This document shows, in pieces, positions 1 to 8,070 of a stretch of 16,538 bases of DNA. Position numbers and translations under genes: made by a program. Source of the stretch: Planctomycetota bacterium (GTDB taxonomy: Bacteria > Planctomycetota > Planctomycetia > Isosphaerales > Isosphaeraceae); the NCBI GenBank assembly GCA_021778575.1, contig JAJYCH010000023.1:1-16538 (forward strand), read 5' to 3'. The notes beneath the pieces were generated by a model. It was not told the origin of the DNA. It saw only the letters and a list, made by a program, of their open reading frames with translations, and searched no databases. Each line of letters opens with the position of its first letter. The stretch's first letter is position 1.

Positions 1-909
1 CAACTCGCCGATCTGGGCGGGCTCCACCACCGGATGAAGCGGACCAGTTTGACGATGCTGGCGGCCACGCTCGCGATCGCCGGAGTTCCGTTTTTCAGCG
101 GATTCGCGTCAAAAGATGCGATTCTGGCCTCGACGCTTCATTTCGTCATCGAGTCTCCTCAGCATCTCATCTTGTTTATCTTGCCGGTCATCGGCGCGAC
201 GATCACGGCATTTTATATGTTTCGGCTCTGGTTCCTGATTTTCGCCGGTCGCCCCCGAACCGCGATGGCGAGCGAAGCCCACGAAGGCGACGGCTGGCTG
301 ACCGGGCCGTTGATCGCGCTGGCGATTCCGACCATCGCGCTCGGCTGGCCGTTACCGGGGCTGGGATTCAAGCCGGTCCTGGAACAATGGCTCGAATACG
401 GTGAGCCGCTGGACTCACTCGACCCGGGATCAGTCGGCTGGTGGACGCTCGGGGCCTCGATCCTCGTGCTTGCCATCGGCTATGGACTGGGAGCCCTGCA
501 TTACGGCCCCTGGGAATCGTGGCGCAAGCTCGACCCCAGAAAAACCGCGAGCCGATTCCACCTGATTCACGAGTTCCTGGTCCATCGCTGGTATTTCGAC
601 GAGCTTTACGCCAGAATTTTTGTCAAACCGATCCTGGCCCTCACCCGAGCGATCCAGCGGTTCGATCGGACCGGGTTGGATGGTCTGGTCGACGGATCGG
701 CCTGGTCGACCCGACAGTTGAGCCGGTTTGAAGGAATCTTCGATCGGATCGCCGTCGATGGCCTGGTTATACTGTTCGCGAGGGGAACTTATGCCGCTGG
801 GGATCAATTCCGGCGGATTCAGAACGGGTCGATTCGAACTTATCTGCTGATCCTGGCCAGCGCGGTGATCGCGATTGGATCGGCACTTTTTGCCTGGGTC
901 CTCGCTTGA
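1..909 (+). CDS. nuoL: NADH-quinone oxidoreductase subunit L, C-terminal part (5' end outside window)
   Basis: Proton-pumping membrane subunit of respiratory complex I (NADH:quinone oxidoreductase) in the cytoplasmic membrane. The reading frame is open from base 1, so the ATG at position 34 is an internal Met and not the start; 302 codons are visible. The first residues, QLADLGGLHHRMKRTS, followed by AGVPFFSGFASKDAIL, match the family's conserved DLGGL and GxPxFSGFxSKDxIL stretch, including the conserved Lys in SKD on the proton path. Several hydrophobic segments follow. The sequence RWYFDELYARIFVKP matches the conserved KWYFDELYD region just before the long amphipathic helix typical of NuoL, and a final membrane helix ends the protein. 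It is followed 42 bp later by nuoM in the standard nuoL-nuoM order. The assignment is secure; the missing part is the N-terminal antiporter-like core. Confidence 0.96.
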   Translation, partial: QLADLGGLHHRMKRTSLTMLAATLAIAGVPFFSGFASKDAILASTLHFVIESPQHLILFILPVIGATITAFYMFRLWFLIFAGRPRTAMASEAHEGDGWLTGPLIALAIPTIALGWPLPGLGFKPVLEQWLEYGEPLDSLDPGSVGWWTLGASILVLAIGYGLGALHYGPWESWRKLDPRKTASRFHLIHEFLVHRWYFDELYARIFVKPILALTRAIQRFDRTGLDGLVDGSAWSTRQLSRFEGIFDRIAVDGLVILFARGTYAAGDQFRRIQNGSIRTYLLILASAVIAIGSALFAWVLA

Positions 910-941
910 TCCACCACGAAACCATGAAGCCGATCGAGAGT

Positions 942-946
942 GGGAG
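942..946 (+). promoter_or_regulatory. Ribosome binding site that sets the nuoM start
   Basis: GGGAG lies 5 nt upstream of a GTG at 952. The alternative in-frame GTG at 940 has no Shine-Dalgarno-like sequence at a usable distance and would place this purine block inside the coding region. The site therefore favours 952 as the start of nuoM. Confidence 0.55.
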
Positions 947-951
947 AAAAC

Positions 952-2646
952 GTGATCTCTGACGACCTGTTCCTCAGCCTACTCTGGATTGTTCCGCTCG
1001 GCGGAGCCGTTGGCGTTCTGCTCATCCCGGCTCAAGCGACGACAGCCATCAAGCGGTTCGCGCTCGGCACGATGATCCTCACGTTCGTTCTCACGCTGCT
1101 GGTTTTTCAGGCTTACGTGACTAGACCGTCGGCGCTTGCCGAACTGACGTCACGCGCGTCGGCCAATCCTTTGAGTCATGACGAGCCGGGCGACCTGGTG
1201 GTTCGGCAATCGTGGATTCCCGAATTCGGTATCGAATATTTCCTGGGTGTTGATGGAATCAGCATCAGTCTGCTCTTGCTGACCAGCCTGGTCGGGCTGC
1301 TGGCCTGCGCGTCGTCGTGGCAGATTGACCACAAGGTGCGAGGTTACTTCAGTCTGTTTCTGTTGCTCATGTCGAGCTTGATGGGCGTCTTTCTGGCTCT
1401 CGACCTGGTCCTGTTTTATGTCTTTTTTGAAGTGATGCTCTTGCCGATGTACTTCTTGATCGCCCTCTGGGGTGGCGACCGTCGCGAGTATGCGGCGCTC
1501 AAGTTCTTGCTCTACACCTTGTTCGGCTCGGTCTTTATTCTGGTGGCGATCCTGGCGCTTTACTTCTGGTCGGGGGACTCGGCGGCGGTCGTTGCCGGTC
1601 AGGCGTTCCGGGCGCATACCTTTGATGCGACCTTGCTGGCCCGCGCCGCTTCGGAGACCGGATATTATGGTCATTCGATCCAGCAATGGATTTTTGGACT
1701 GTTCCTGATCGGTTTCTGTGTCAAGCTTCCGTCGTTTCCGTTCCATACCTGGCTGCCCGACGCTCACGTCGAGGCCCCGACACCGATCAGCATGATCCTG
1801 GCGGGGGTCCTCCTCAAGATCGGCGGATATGGACTGATCCGGCTCGCCTGGCCGCTGGCTCCGGCCGGCGCTCACGACTGGGCCTATCCGGTCGCCGCTC
1901 TGGGAGCTTTCAGCATCCTGTATGGGGCGCTGGCGGCGATGGCTCAGACCGACTTCAAGAAGCTGGTGGCTTATAGTTCGATCAGCCACATGGGATATGT
2001 GACGCTGGGAATGGCCGCCATGAATCTGGCGGGTGACCATCGTTACTATGCCTACGGACTCAACGGCGCGATGTACATGATGATCGCGCACGGGATCACC
2101 GCGACGGCCCTGTTCTTTCTCGTCGGCGTGCTTTACGACCGGACCCATTCGCGTGAATTGAATGGGTTTGGCGGCCTGGAAAAGACGATGCCGCTCTATT
2201 ACGGAGTGTCGGTCGTCATCTTCTTCGGCGCGATGGGACTGCCGGGTCTCTGCGGGTTCATCGCCGAGATTTTCGTGCTGCTGGCGGCATTTCAGTTCAA
2301 CGTGGCGATTGGAGTCGCGGCGGCCTTCGCCATCGTCCTGACGGCCGGCTATCTCCTCTGGACGCTCCGCAGAGTCTTCGCCGGCAAGAACGACGCTCTG
2401 GCGAAACTTCCCGACCTGAACCGACGTGAAGTCGCCATTCTCGCCCCGCTCGTCGTCCTGACCATCCTGCTGGGCGTGGCACCTCGCCTGTTGATGTCCT
2501 GGATGAGCCCTTCGGTCGACGCCGTCGCTCGCCGGGTGATTGGTGCTCAGGGGAATCAGAAGGTTATCGTCGGTCGTGAAAATCCGTCCGGTCCAGCTTT
2601 GACGGAGCGGAGTGTCCCTGAGGCGATTCCCATCGCGGAGAAATAA
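952..2646 (+). CDS. nuoM: NADH-quinone oxidoreductase subunit M
   Basis: Antiporter-like proton-pumping subunit of the complex I membrane arm. The product is 564 residues from the GTG at 952 (568 from the GTG at 940). Family landmarks, numbered from 952: the TM5 glutamate E160 in FFEVMLLPMYFLIALWGG; the TM7 lysine K258 in VKLPSFPFHTWLPDAH, followed by VEAPTPISMILAGVLLKIGGYG with K289; DFKKLVAYSSISHMGY at about 334-349; and the TM12 glutamate E439 in GLPGLCGFIAEIF. All charged residues expected for proton transfer are present. After the last hydrophobic helix, a hydrophilic tail of about 35 residues (roughly 530-564) extends the protein at the C terminus. The gene follows nuoL by 42 bp and is followed 6 bp later by an SDR gene, so nuoN is not in its usual position. 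Identity is very secure; only the start is slightly uncertain. Confidence 0.97.
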   Translation: MISDDLFLSLLWIVPLGGAVGVLLIPAQATTAIKRFALGTMILTFVLTLLVFQAYVTRPSALAELTSRASANPLSHDEPGDLVVRQSWIPEFGIEYFLGVDGISISLLLLTSLVGLLACASSWQIDHKVRGYFSLFLLLMSSLMGVFLALDLVLFYVFFEVMLLPMYFLIALWGGDRREYAALKFLLYTLFGSVFILVAILALYFWSGDSAAVVAGQAFRAHTFDATLLARAASETGYYGHSIQQWIFGLFLIGFCVKLPSFPFHTWLPDAHVEAPTPISMILAGVLLKIGGYGLIRLAWPLAPAGAHDWAYPVAALGAFSILYGALAAMAQTDFKKLVAYSSISHMGYVTLGMAAMNLAGDHRYYAYGLNGAMYMMIAHGITATALFFLVGVLYDRTHSRELNGFGGLEKTMPLYYGVSVVIFFGAMGLPGLCGFIAEIFVLLAAFQFNVAIGVAAAFAIVLTAGYLLWTLRRVFAGKNDALAKLPDLNRREVAILAPLVVLTILLGVAPRLLMSWMSPSVDAVARRVIGAQGNQKVIVGRENPSGPALTERSVPEAIPIAEK

Positions 2647-2652
2647 GATCTC

Positions 2653-3390
2653 ATGGCCAATCAGCGCGTGGCTCTGGTAACAGGTTCGGCGACCGGGATC
2701 GGACGGGCCGTGGCCTGGCAATTCGCCGAACGTGGGTTTGCCGTGACGGTCAATTACTCGCGTTCGAAGGACGAGGCGGAAGTGACGGCCGACGGAGTTC
2801 GCTCGCGCGGAGGCGAGCCCTTGATCGTCCGGGCGGATGTCTCGGACGAAACCGCGGTCGTCGCGATGGTTGAATCCACCGTCGCGACGCTGGGCGGTCT
2901 CGATGTTCTGGTGAACAACGCGGCGACCACCCATTTTATCGCGCACACCGACCTTGCCGGCCTGACCGACGAGGTCTGGGACGACATCCTCCGCGTCAAC
3001 CTCAAAGGGACGTTCTACGGCTGTCGCGCGGCGATGCCTTTCTTGAAGGCTCGATCGGGGAATATCGTGAACGTCGCGTCGATTGCCGGGATCAGCGGGT
3101 CCGGCAGCTCGATCGCCTACGCGGCGAGCAAAGGGGCGGTCATCACGCTGACCAAGAGCCTGGCCAGGGCCTTCGCCCCCGAGGTTCGCGTCAATGCGGT
3201 GGCTCCGGGACCGGTGGAGACCCGCTGGCTGGCGGATCATCCCGAGATGATCGAATCGGCGATGCTGCTGACACCCCTGAAACGCCCGGCGAGCCCCGAT
3301 GACGTGGCGGATGTCGTCTTGTTCCTGGCCAATCAGACATCGTTGATGACGGGTCAGATTCTGGTTGTCGATGGCGGTCGGACCCTTTGA
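2653..3390 (+). CDS. SDR family NAD(P)-dependent oxidoreductase (FabG-like)
   Basis: Classical short-chain dehydrogenase/reductase of 245 residues, the usual length, with a cytosolic Rossmann fold. The cofactor loop TGSATGIG is at 10-17 and the NNAA motif at 88-91. The catalytic set is N116, S143, Y156 and K160 (YAASK at 156-160). The family's N-A-V-A-P-G-P stretch starts at 181, and the C terminus is TGQILVVDGG. The VNYSRS segment after the second strand, without an acidic residue at its end, suggests NADP(H) preference. It resembles 3-oxoacyl-ACP reductases (FabG) and glucose dehydrogenase-like SDRs; the substrate cannot be read from sequence. The ATG lies only 6 bp after the nuoM stop, with GGAG about 12 nt upstream inside the nuoM 3' end, so it is probably transcribed with nuo genes. 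A role in complex I is not implied; it may be a hitch-hiking metabolic gene. Confidence 0.9.
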   Translation: MANQRVALVTGSATGIGRAVAWQFAERGFAVTVNYSRSKDEAEVTADGVRSRGGEPLIVRADVSDETAVVAMVESTVATLGGLDVLVNNAATTHFIAHTDLAGLTDEVWDDILRVNLKGTFYGCRAAMPFLKARSGNIVNVASIAGISGSGSSIAYAASKGAVITLTKSLARAFAPEVRVNAVAPGPVETRWLADHPEMIESAMLLTPLKRPASPDDVADVVLFLANQTSLMTGQILVVDGGRTL

Positions 3391-3571
3391 TTCGCGCCGA
3401 TTCTGACGGAATCTCGCCGATCGTTTCGAATGGTCTTGCCTCTTATGCGGCTTGTCGGTAACTTGCCGCGACACATCCGTCGACGAGCATCGCCTGGCTC
3501 AAAGGCCCCCGAAGGACCGGGGATGGCCTGAAGTTCCCGATATCACCCAGGTCGGAAGGAGTAGGACTCGC
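3391..3571. other. Intergenic region between the SDR gene and the secreted-protein gene
   Basis: This is 181 bp without a convincing gene. An open frame in phase with the downstream gene extends back to 3452, but its 40 residues are polar and Arg/Pro-rich with no initiation signal, so I read it as leader. A weak promoter-like pair (TTGCCT at 3436-3441, then 17 bp, then TAACTT at 3459-3464) could serve the downstream gene. A 5-bp inverted repeat GATTC/GAATC lies just after the SDR stop and is too weak to call a terminator. Confidence 0.3.
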
Positions 3572-4048
3572 ATGCGAAGCCGGTCATGGATGGCCGCCTT
3601 GTCGCTCGCAACCGCGATGCTCGGGGCTGTTGCCTGGGAATCGATCGCTGGCGAGCCTGCCCCGATCAAGCAAAAGGTCGAGCTCCTGGTGATGTTCGCC
3701 GGCCTCTCGGCTGACGGGGGCGATGTTGAGATCAAGCCTGGTAACGCGGGGTGCAAGTTCGACACGATCAAGTTCAAGACGAAGGGGCATCCCCGGACGA
3801 TGAAGGACGGGAAGATCAAGCTCGACCCGATCGACGTCGAAACCAAGAACGCCGACGGCTACTGCTCGTTCGCGATCACCCTGAAAGAGCCGGGACAACC
3901 CGACAAGATCGTCCGTCGGAGCGTCCGGCTGAAACCCGCCGAGCCTGACAAGCCCGCCAAGCCGGTCGAGATGACCTGCTTCATCAACTCAAACTCACTG
4001 ACACCCGTGGCGACGAAGCCGACGGATGAGACGAAGAAAAAGAAGTGA
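3572..4048 (+). CDS. Small secreted protein of unknown function
   Basis: I do not recognise this family. From the ATG at 3572 the product is 158 residues; AAGGAG at 3556-3561 supports this start, and the longer frame from 3452 would bury a good signal peptide. The N terminus has a positively charged start (MRSRSW), a hydrophobic core (about 7-21) and a likely signal-peptidase site near SIAG/EP at residues 27-28, so the protein is probably exported. The mature part is polar, probably rich in beta strands, with three cysteines (61, 98, 136). The first two lie in similar settings (NAGCKFD, DGYCSFA) and could form a disulphide. A Pro/Lys/Glu-rich linker (121-131, KPAEPDKPAKP) precedes the last cysteine, and the protein ends in a run of lysines. 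It stands alone between a forward-strand operon and a convergent one. No enzymatic motif is visible. Confidence 0.75.
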   Translation: MRSRSWMAALSLATAMLGAVAWESIAGEPAPIKQKVELLVMFAGLSADGGDVEIKPGNAGCKFDTIKFKTKGHPRTMKDGKIKLDPIDVETKNADGYCSFAITLKEPGQPDKIVRRSVRLKPAEPDKPAKPVEMTCFINSNSLTPVATKPTDETKKKK

Positions 4049-4056
4049 GTTCCCAC

Positions 4057-4097
4057 AAGCGGGCGAAAGACTCGATGACCGAGGAATTCGCCCGTTT
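4057..4097. terminator. Candidate bidirectional terminator between convergent genes
   Basis: The arms AAGCGGGCGAA (4057-4067) and TTCGCCCGTTT (4087-4097) pair over 11 positions; the only non-Watson-Crick pair is G4059 with T4095, which is G-U in a plus-strand RNA. Inside, CTCG (4071-4074) pairs with CGAG (4080-4083) after a symmetric 3-nt internal loop. The structure starts 8 bp after the secreted-protein stop and ends 8 bp before the 3' end of the DUF1501 gene. The T-tract is only three residues, so it is a plausible but not classical rho-independent terminator. Confidence 0.5.
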
Positions 4098-4105
4098 CGA
4101 TCCGT

Positions 4106-5533
<1,428 letters not shown>

Positions 5534-5538
5534 GATCG

Positions 5539-5546
5539 TCCCTTCT
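5539..5546 (-). promoter_or_regulatory. Ribosome binding site that sets the DUF1501 gene start
   Basis: AGAAGGGA on the minus strand ends 5 nt before the ATG at 5533. It lies inside the extra 12 codons that would be coding if translation began at 5569, where no such site is found. This and the position of the Tat motif close to the N terminus favour 5533. Confidence 0.55.
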
Positions 5547-5590
5547 TCTTGACCTCTCGGAATCGACATGCGTCGGGTTCAGGTGACCCG

Positions 5591-7864
5591 TCAATCGATG
5601 AACACGAACTCGTTCAGGTTAAGCAAAGCATGGCAGAAGTCGACCAGGGCCGCTCCTTGAACCGGAGTCGGACCTTCGATCATCGGGATCGGCATCGTCA
5701 GAGTATCGTCGCAGCCGCTCAGAAGATCCGGCTGGCGTCGGAGAAAGGCCACGGCGCGGGCCTGTTCTTCGGGCCGAGGATCGCGACCGAATGCCTGATG
5801 ATATCCCTCGGCCGCCAGTTCGTTCAGGTCCACTCGATTCGCGACCTTGGCCAGGACTCGACCGGCCAGATATCGAGATTGCTCAAGAACTTCGTCCGAA
5901 TTCAAAAGCATCAGCGCCTGGGGTGCATTGACCGAAATATTTCGTTCCGGGCAGGTCAGATTCGAGTCGGGCACGTCGAAGGCATCAAAGAGCGGGAACT
6001 TCAAGTTGCGCTTGCTGAAGACATAAAGACTCCGCCGGTTCCGGTCAGCCACCGACACGGATTTCTTCCAGCCCCCTCGGGTATCGACCCCTTGAGGAAG
6101 TTCGGGGAAGACGCAGGGGCCACCAAGCCGCGGATCAAGCTGGCCCGAAACCGCCAGCAAGGCATCGCGGACCGCTTCGCCATCGAGCCGTTTCCGAGGC
6201 ATCCGGCTGAACAGGAGGTTCTCGGCATCCGCCTCGAGCGTGGCTGATGAGGGAGTACTCGACTGGCGATACGTCGCGCTGGTGACCATCAATCGGTGAA
6301 TAGATTTTTGACTCCAGCCCCGAGCGATGAATTCGGTCGCCAGCCAATCGAGAAGTTCGGGATGGGTGGGCGTCGCCCCCTGGGTTCCGAAGTCGCTCGG
6401 AGTCGAGACGATCCCCCGACCGAAATGATTTTGCCAGATCCGATTGACCATCACCCGGGCCGTCAGCGGTTGGTCGGGGCGAGTCAGCCATTCGGCCAGG
6501 GCTTTCCGACGCCCGGTCGAGGTCGGACTGGAGTCGAAATGCGGAGCCTCGGTTGACCCGAAAACCGACAGGAAACCTGGTTCCACCACTTCGGCCGGCA
6601 AGGCGAAGTTCCCTTTGCGGAACAGATGAGCGGATGGAGCCGTGGCTCCCGAATCACACATTCCGCTGGCCACCGGTAACGGCGTTGGTGCAACTGCCAC
6701 CAGCGTAGCCAGTTCATTCCGATGCGCTTCCCAGATCGCCCGAGTTTCTTCCGGCAAGGCGACTGCCAGCTTCTTGGGATCGACCGTGATGGATTTGAGA
6801 TGTTTCTTGAGCAGTTGATCCTGTTCCGTCGATCGTTCGGCGGGGACGGTCGCGAACGCCGCTTGCGCCGAAGGGGGTAGCTTGGCGATCTTGTCCTTGA
6901 GAATCTCGGCGACGAAGGGCTTCTCGATCGTCTCGATGGCTCGCTGGAGTGAGTCGACCCGGGCCTCATGCTCGGCGTCGATCGAGGCTTGCATCGCCTG
7001 ATCCTCGGCCGGGGCGACCACATAGTCGTCCTTGGCCTGGCTGGCGACAAACAGGGCCTGAATCCGGTAATAATCGCGCTGGCTGATCGCGTCATATTTG
7101 TGGTTATGACAGCGGGCGCAGGCGACCGTCAGCCCGAGAACGACCGAGGTGGTCGTGTCGGTCATGTCATCGAGCATCAATTGCTGATTGAGCCCGGGAA
7201 CCATGTTATTGTCTTCAAACGGCCAGTTTCGATTGAAACCGGTGGCGATGAAGGCATCCGGGTTACCGGGTGAAATCTCGTCACCGGCAAGTTGCAGACG
7301 GATGAACTGGTCGTAGGGCAGATCCTGATTCAGTGCCTGAACAACCCAGTCGCGATAGCGCCAGGCGTTTGGCCGCCCCTTGTCGTTCTTGAATCCGTCA
7401 CTATCGGCATAACGCGCCAGGTCGAGCCAGGGCCGCGCCCAACGCTCGCCATATTGCGGCATTTCGAGGAGACGATCGACCAACCGCTCGTAAGCATCCG
7501 GGGCAGGATCATTCCGAAACGCCTCGATCTCGGCGGCCGTTGGCGGCAGGCCGGTCAGATCGAAGCGAAGGCGACGGATCAAGGTCGCTCGATCGGCCTC
7601 GACTGCGGGAGCAAGCCCAGCCGCTTCGATCGACTTCAGGATGAAGGCGTCGATCGGATTGCGGACCCAATTCTTTCCCTGGACATCGGGAAGCGCGGGA
7701 CGTCTGGGCGGCACAAACGACCAGTGTTGACGCTGGGCGTCGGTCCAGGAGGGTTCGGCCGGTTCGTCGCCGAAAGAATCGCTTACCGATGAAATGAGAG
7801 CAAGGAGGATGACCGCAGCGAGGATTCGCGGCCCAACTTCAAAGACATCCCGGATTGCATCCAT
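5591..7864 (-). CDS. DUF1549/DUF1553 (PSCyt2-PSD1) domain secreted protein
   Basis: A planctomycete-type secreted protein combining a PSCyt2 (DUF1549) and a PSD1 (DUF1553) domain; the biological role is not settled. From the ATG at 7864 (GAGGA 8-9 nt upstream) it has 757 residues. A hydrophobic segment at about 13-27 is a signal peptide or anchor. DUF1549 spans roughly 65-275, with NPIDAFIL, RLRFDLTGLPPT, YGERWARPWLDLARYADSDGF and VACARCHNHKYDAIS; the last holds a CxxCH motif (C249, C252, H253) compatible with covalent haem c. A Lys/Glu-rich linker (about 285-385) precedes DUF1553 (about 455-755), with LTARVMVNRIWQNHFGRGIV, THPELLDWLATEF, RKRLDGEAVRDALL and NAPQALMLLN. The N-terminal PSCyt1 cytochrome domain present in many relatives is absent. 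The longer frame to 7978 adds 38 polar residues with no initiation site. The DUF1501 gene lies directly downstream. Confidence 0.93.
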   Translation of the reverse strand: MDAIRDVFEVGPRILAAVILLALISSVSDSFGDEPAEPSWTDAQRQHWSFVPPRRPALPDVQGKNWVRNPIDAFILKSIEAAGLAPAVEADRATLIRRLRFDLTGLPPTAAEIEAFRNDPAPDAYERLVDRLLEMPQYGERWARPWLDLARYADSDGFKNDKGRPNAWRYRDWVVQALNQDLPYDQFIRLQLAGDEISPGNPDAFIATGFNRNWPFEDNNMVPGLNQQLMLDDMTDTTTSVVLGLTVACARCHNHKYDAISQRDYYRIQALFVASQAKDDYVVAPAEDQAMQASIDAEHEARVDSLQRAIETIEKPFVAEILKDKIAKLPPSAQAAFATVPAERSTEQDQLLKKHLKSITVDPKKLAVALPEETRAIWEAHRNELATLVAVAPTPLPVASGMCDSGATAPSAHLFRKGNFALPAEVVEPGFLSVFGSTEAPHFDSSPTSTGRRKALAEWLTRPDQPLTARVMVNRIWQNHFGRGIVSTPSDFGTQGATPTHPELLDWLATEFIARGWSQKSIHRLMVTSATYRQSSTPSSATLEADAENLLFSRMPRKRLDGEAVRDALLAVSGQLDPRLGGPCVFPELPQGVDTRGGWKKSVSVADRNRRSLYVFSKRNLKFPLFDAFDVPDSNLTCPERNISVNAPQALMLLNSDEVLEQSRYLAGRVLAKVANRVDLNELAAEGYHQAFGRDPRPEEQARAVAFLRRQPDLLSGCDDTLTMPIPMIEGPTPVQGAALVDFCHALLNLNEFVFID

Positions 7865-8070
7865 CACGTCGTTCCTCGGTGGGCTGGATCGAATCGAATT
7901 CGAACAGTACGCGACGAAGCGGTCTGACGGAGTGCGGCGGGGGGGAGAATGAGTCAAAGACAAGAATACCTTCAACAACTTCAGCTTACATCGGCAGATC
8001 GCGGATTCCCAACCATTTTTTGGAAATCCGCGACCTTCCGACCTTGACCTTCAGGTTCTCGGTCGGGCCA
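7865..8070. other. Intergenic region upstream of the DUF1549 gene
   Basis: This 206-bp stretch is the largest gap in the window. It must hold the promoter of the DUF1549-DUF1501 operon unless that operon is read through from the RND genes on the same strand; I could not find a convincing -35/-10 pair. It contains a 10-bp perfect palindrome TCGAATTCGA at 7894-7903, a run of seven G (7939-7945, C on the transcribed strand) and a strong stem-loop at 7999-8033 listed separately. Confidence 0.4.
7999..8033 (-). terminator. Stem-loop after the RND operon, candidate terminator or 3' end structure
   Basis: On the minus strand TCGCGGATTTCCAA is followed by a 7-nt loop AAAATGG and then TTGGGAATCCGCGA. 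In minus-strand RNA all 14 positions pair, one of them as G-U; in plus-strand RNA the same position would be a C-A mismatch, so the structure suits the minus-strand transcript. It lies 37 nt after the RND pump stop codon. There is no T-tract behind it, so it may terminate with a factor or protect the mRNA 3' end rather than act as a classical intrinsic terminator. Confidence 0.55.

Noticed and set aside
34..36. ATG at 34 as the start of a short NuoL-like gene
   Set aside because: The frame is open to base 1 and the residues before this Met (DLGGLHHR) are part of the conserved NuoL sequence.
3395..3421. Short repeats (CGCCGAT twice, GATTC/GAATC) after the SDR gene as a terminator
   Set aside because: Stem of only 5 bp, no T-tract.
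1150..3474. A 774-codon open frame antisense to nuoM and the SDR gene
   Set aside because: It is very rich in Arg, Gln, His and Asp, has no recognisable domain or hydrophobic segments, and lies exactly opposite two secure genes. High third-position GC makes such frames common.
7939..7945. Run of seven G upstream of the DUF1549 gene, as a possible phase-variable tract
   Set aside because: Seven is short for a slippery tract in a GC-rich genome and it does not sit between obvious promoter elements.
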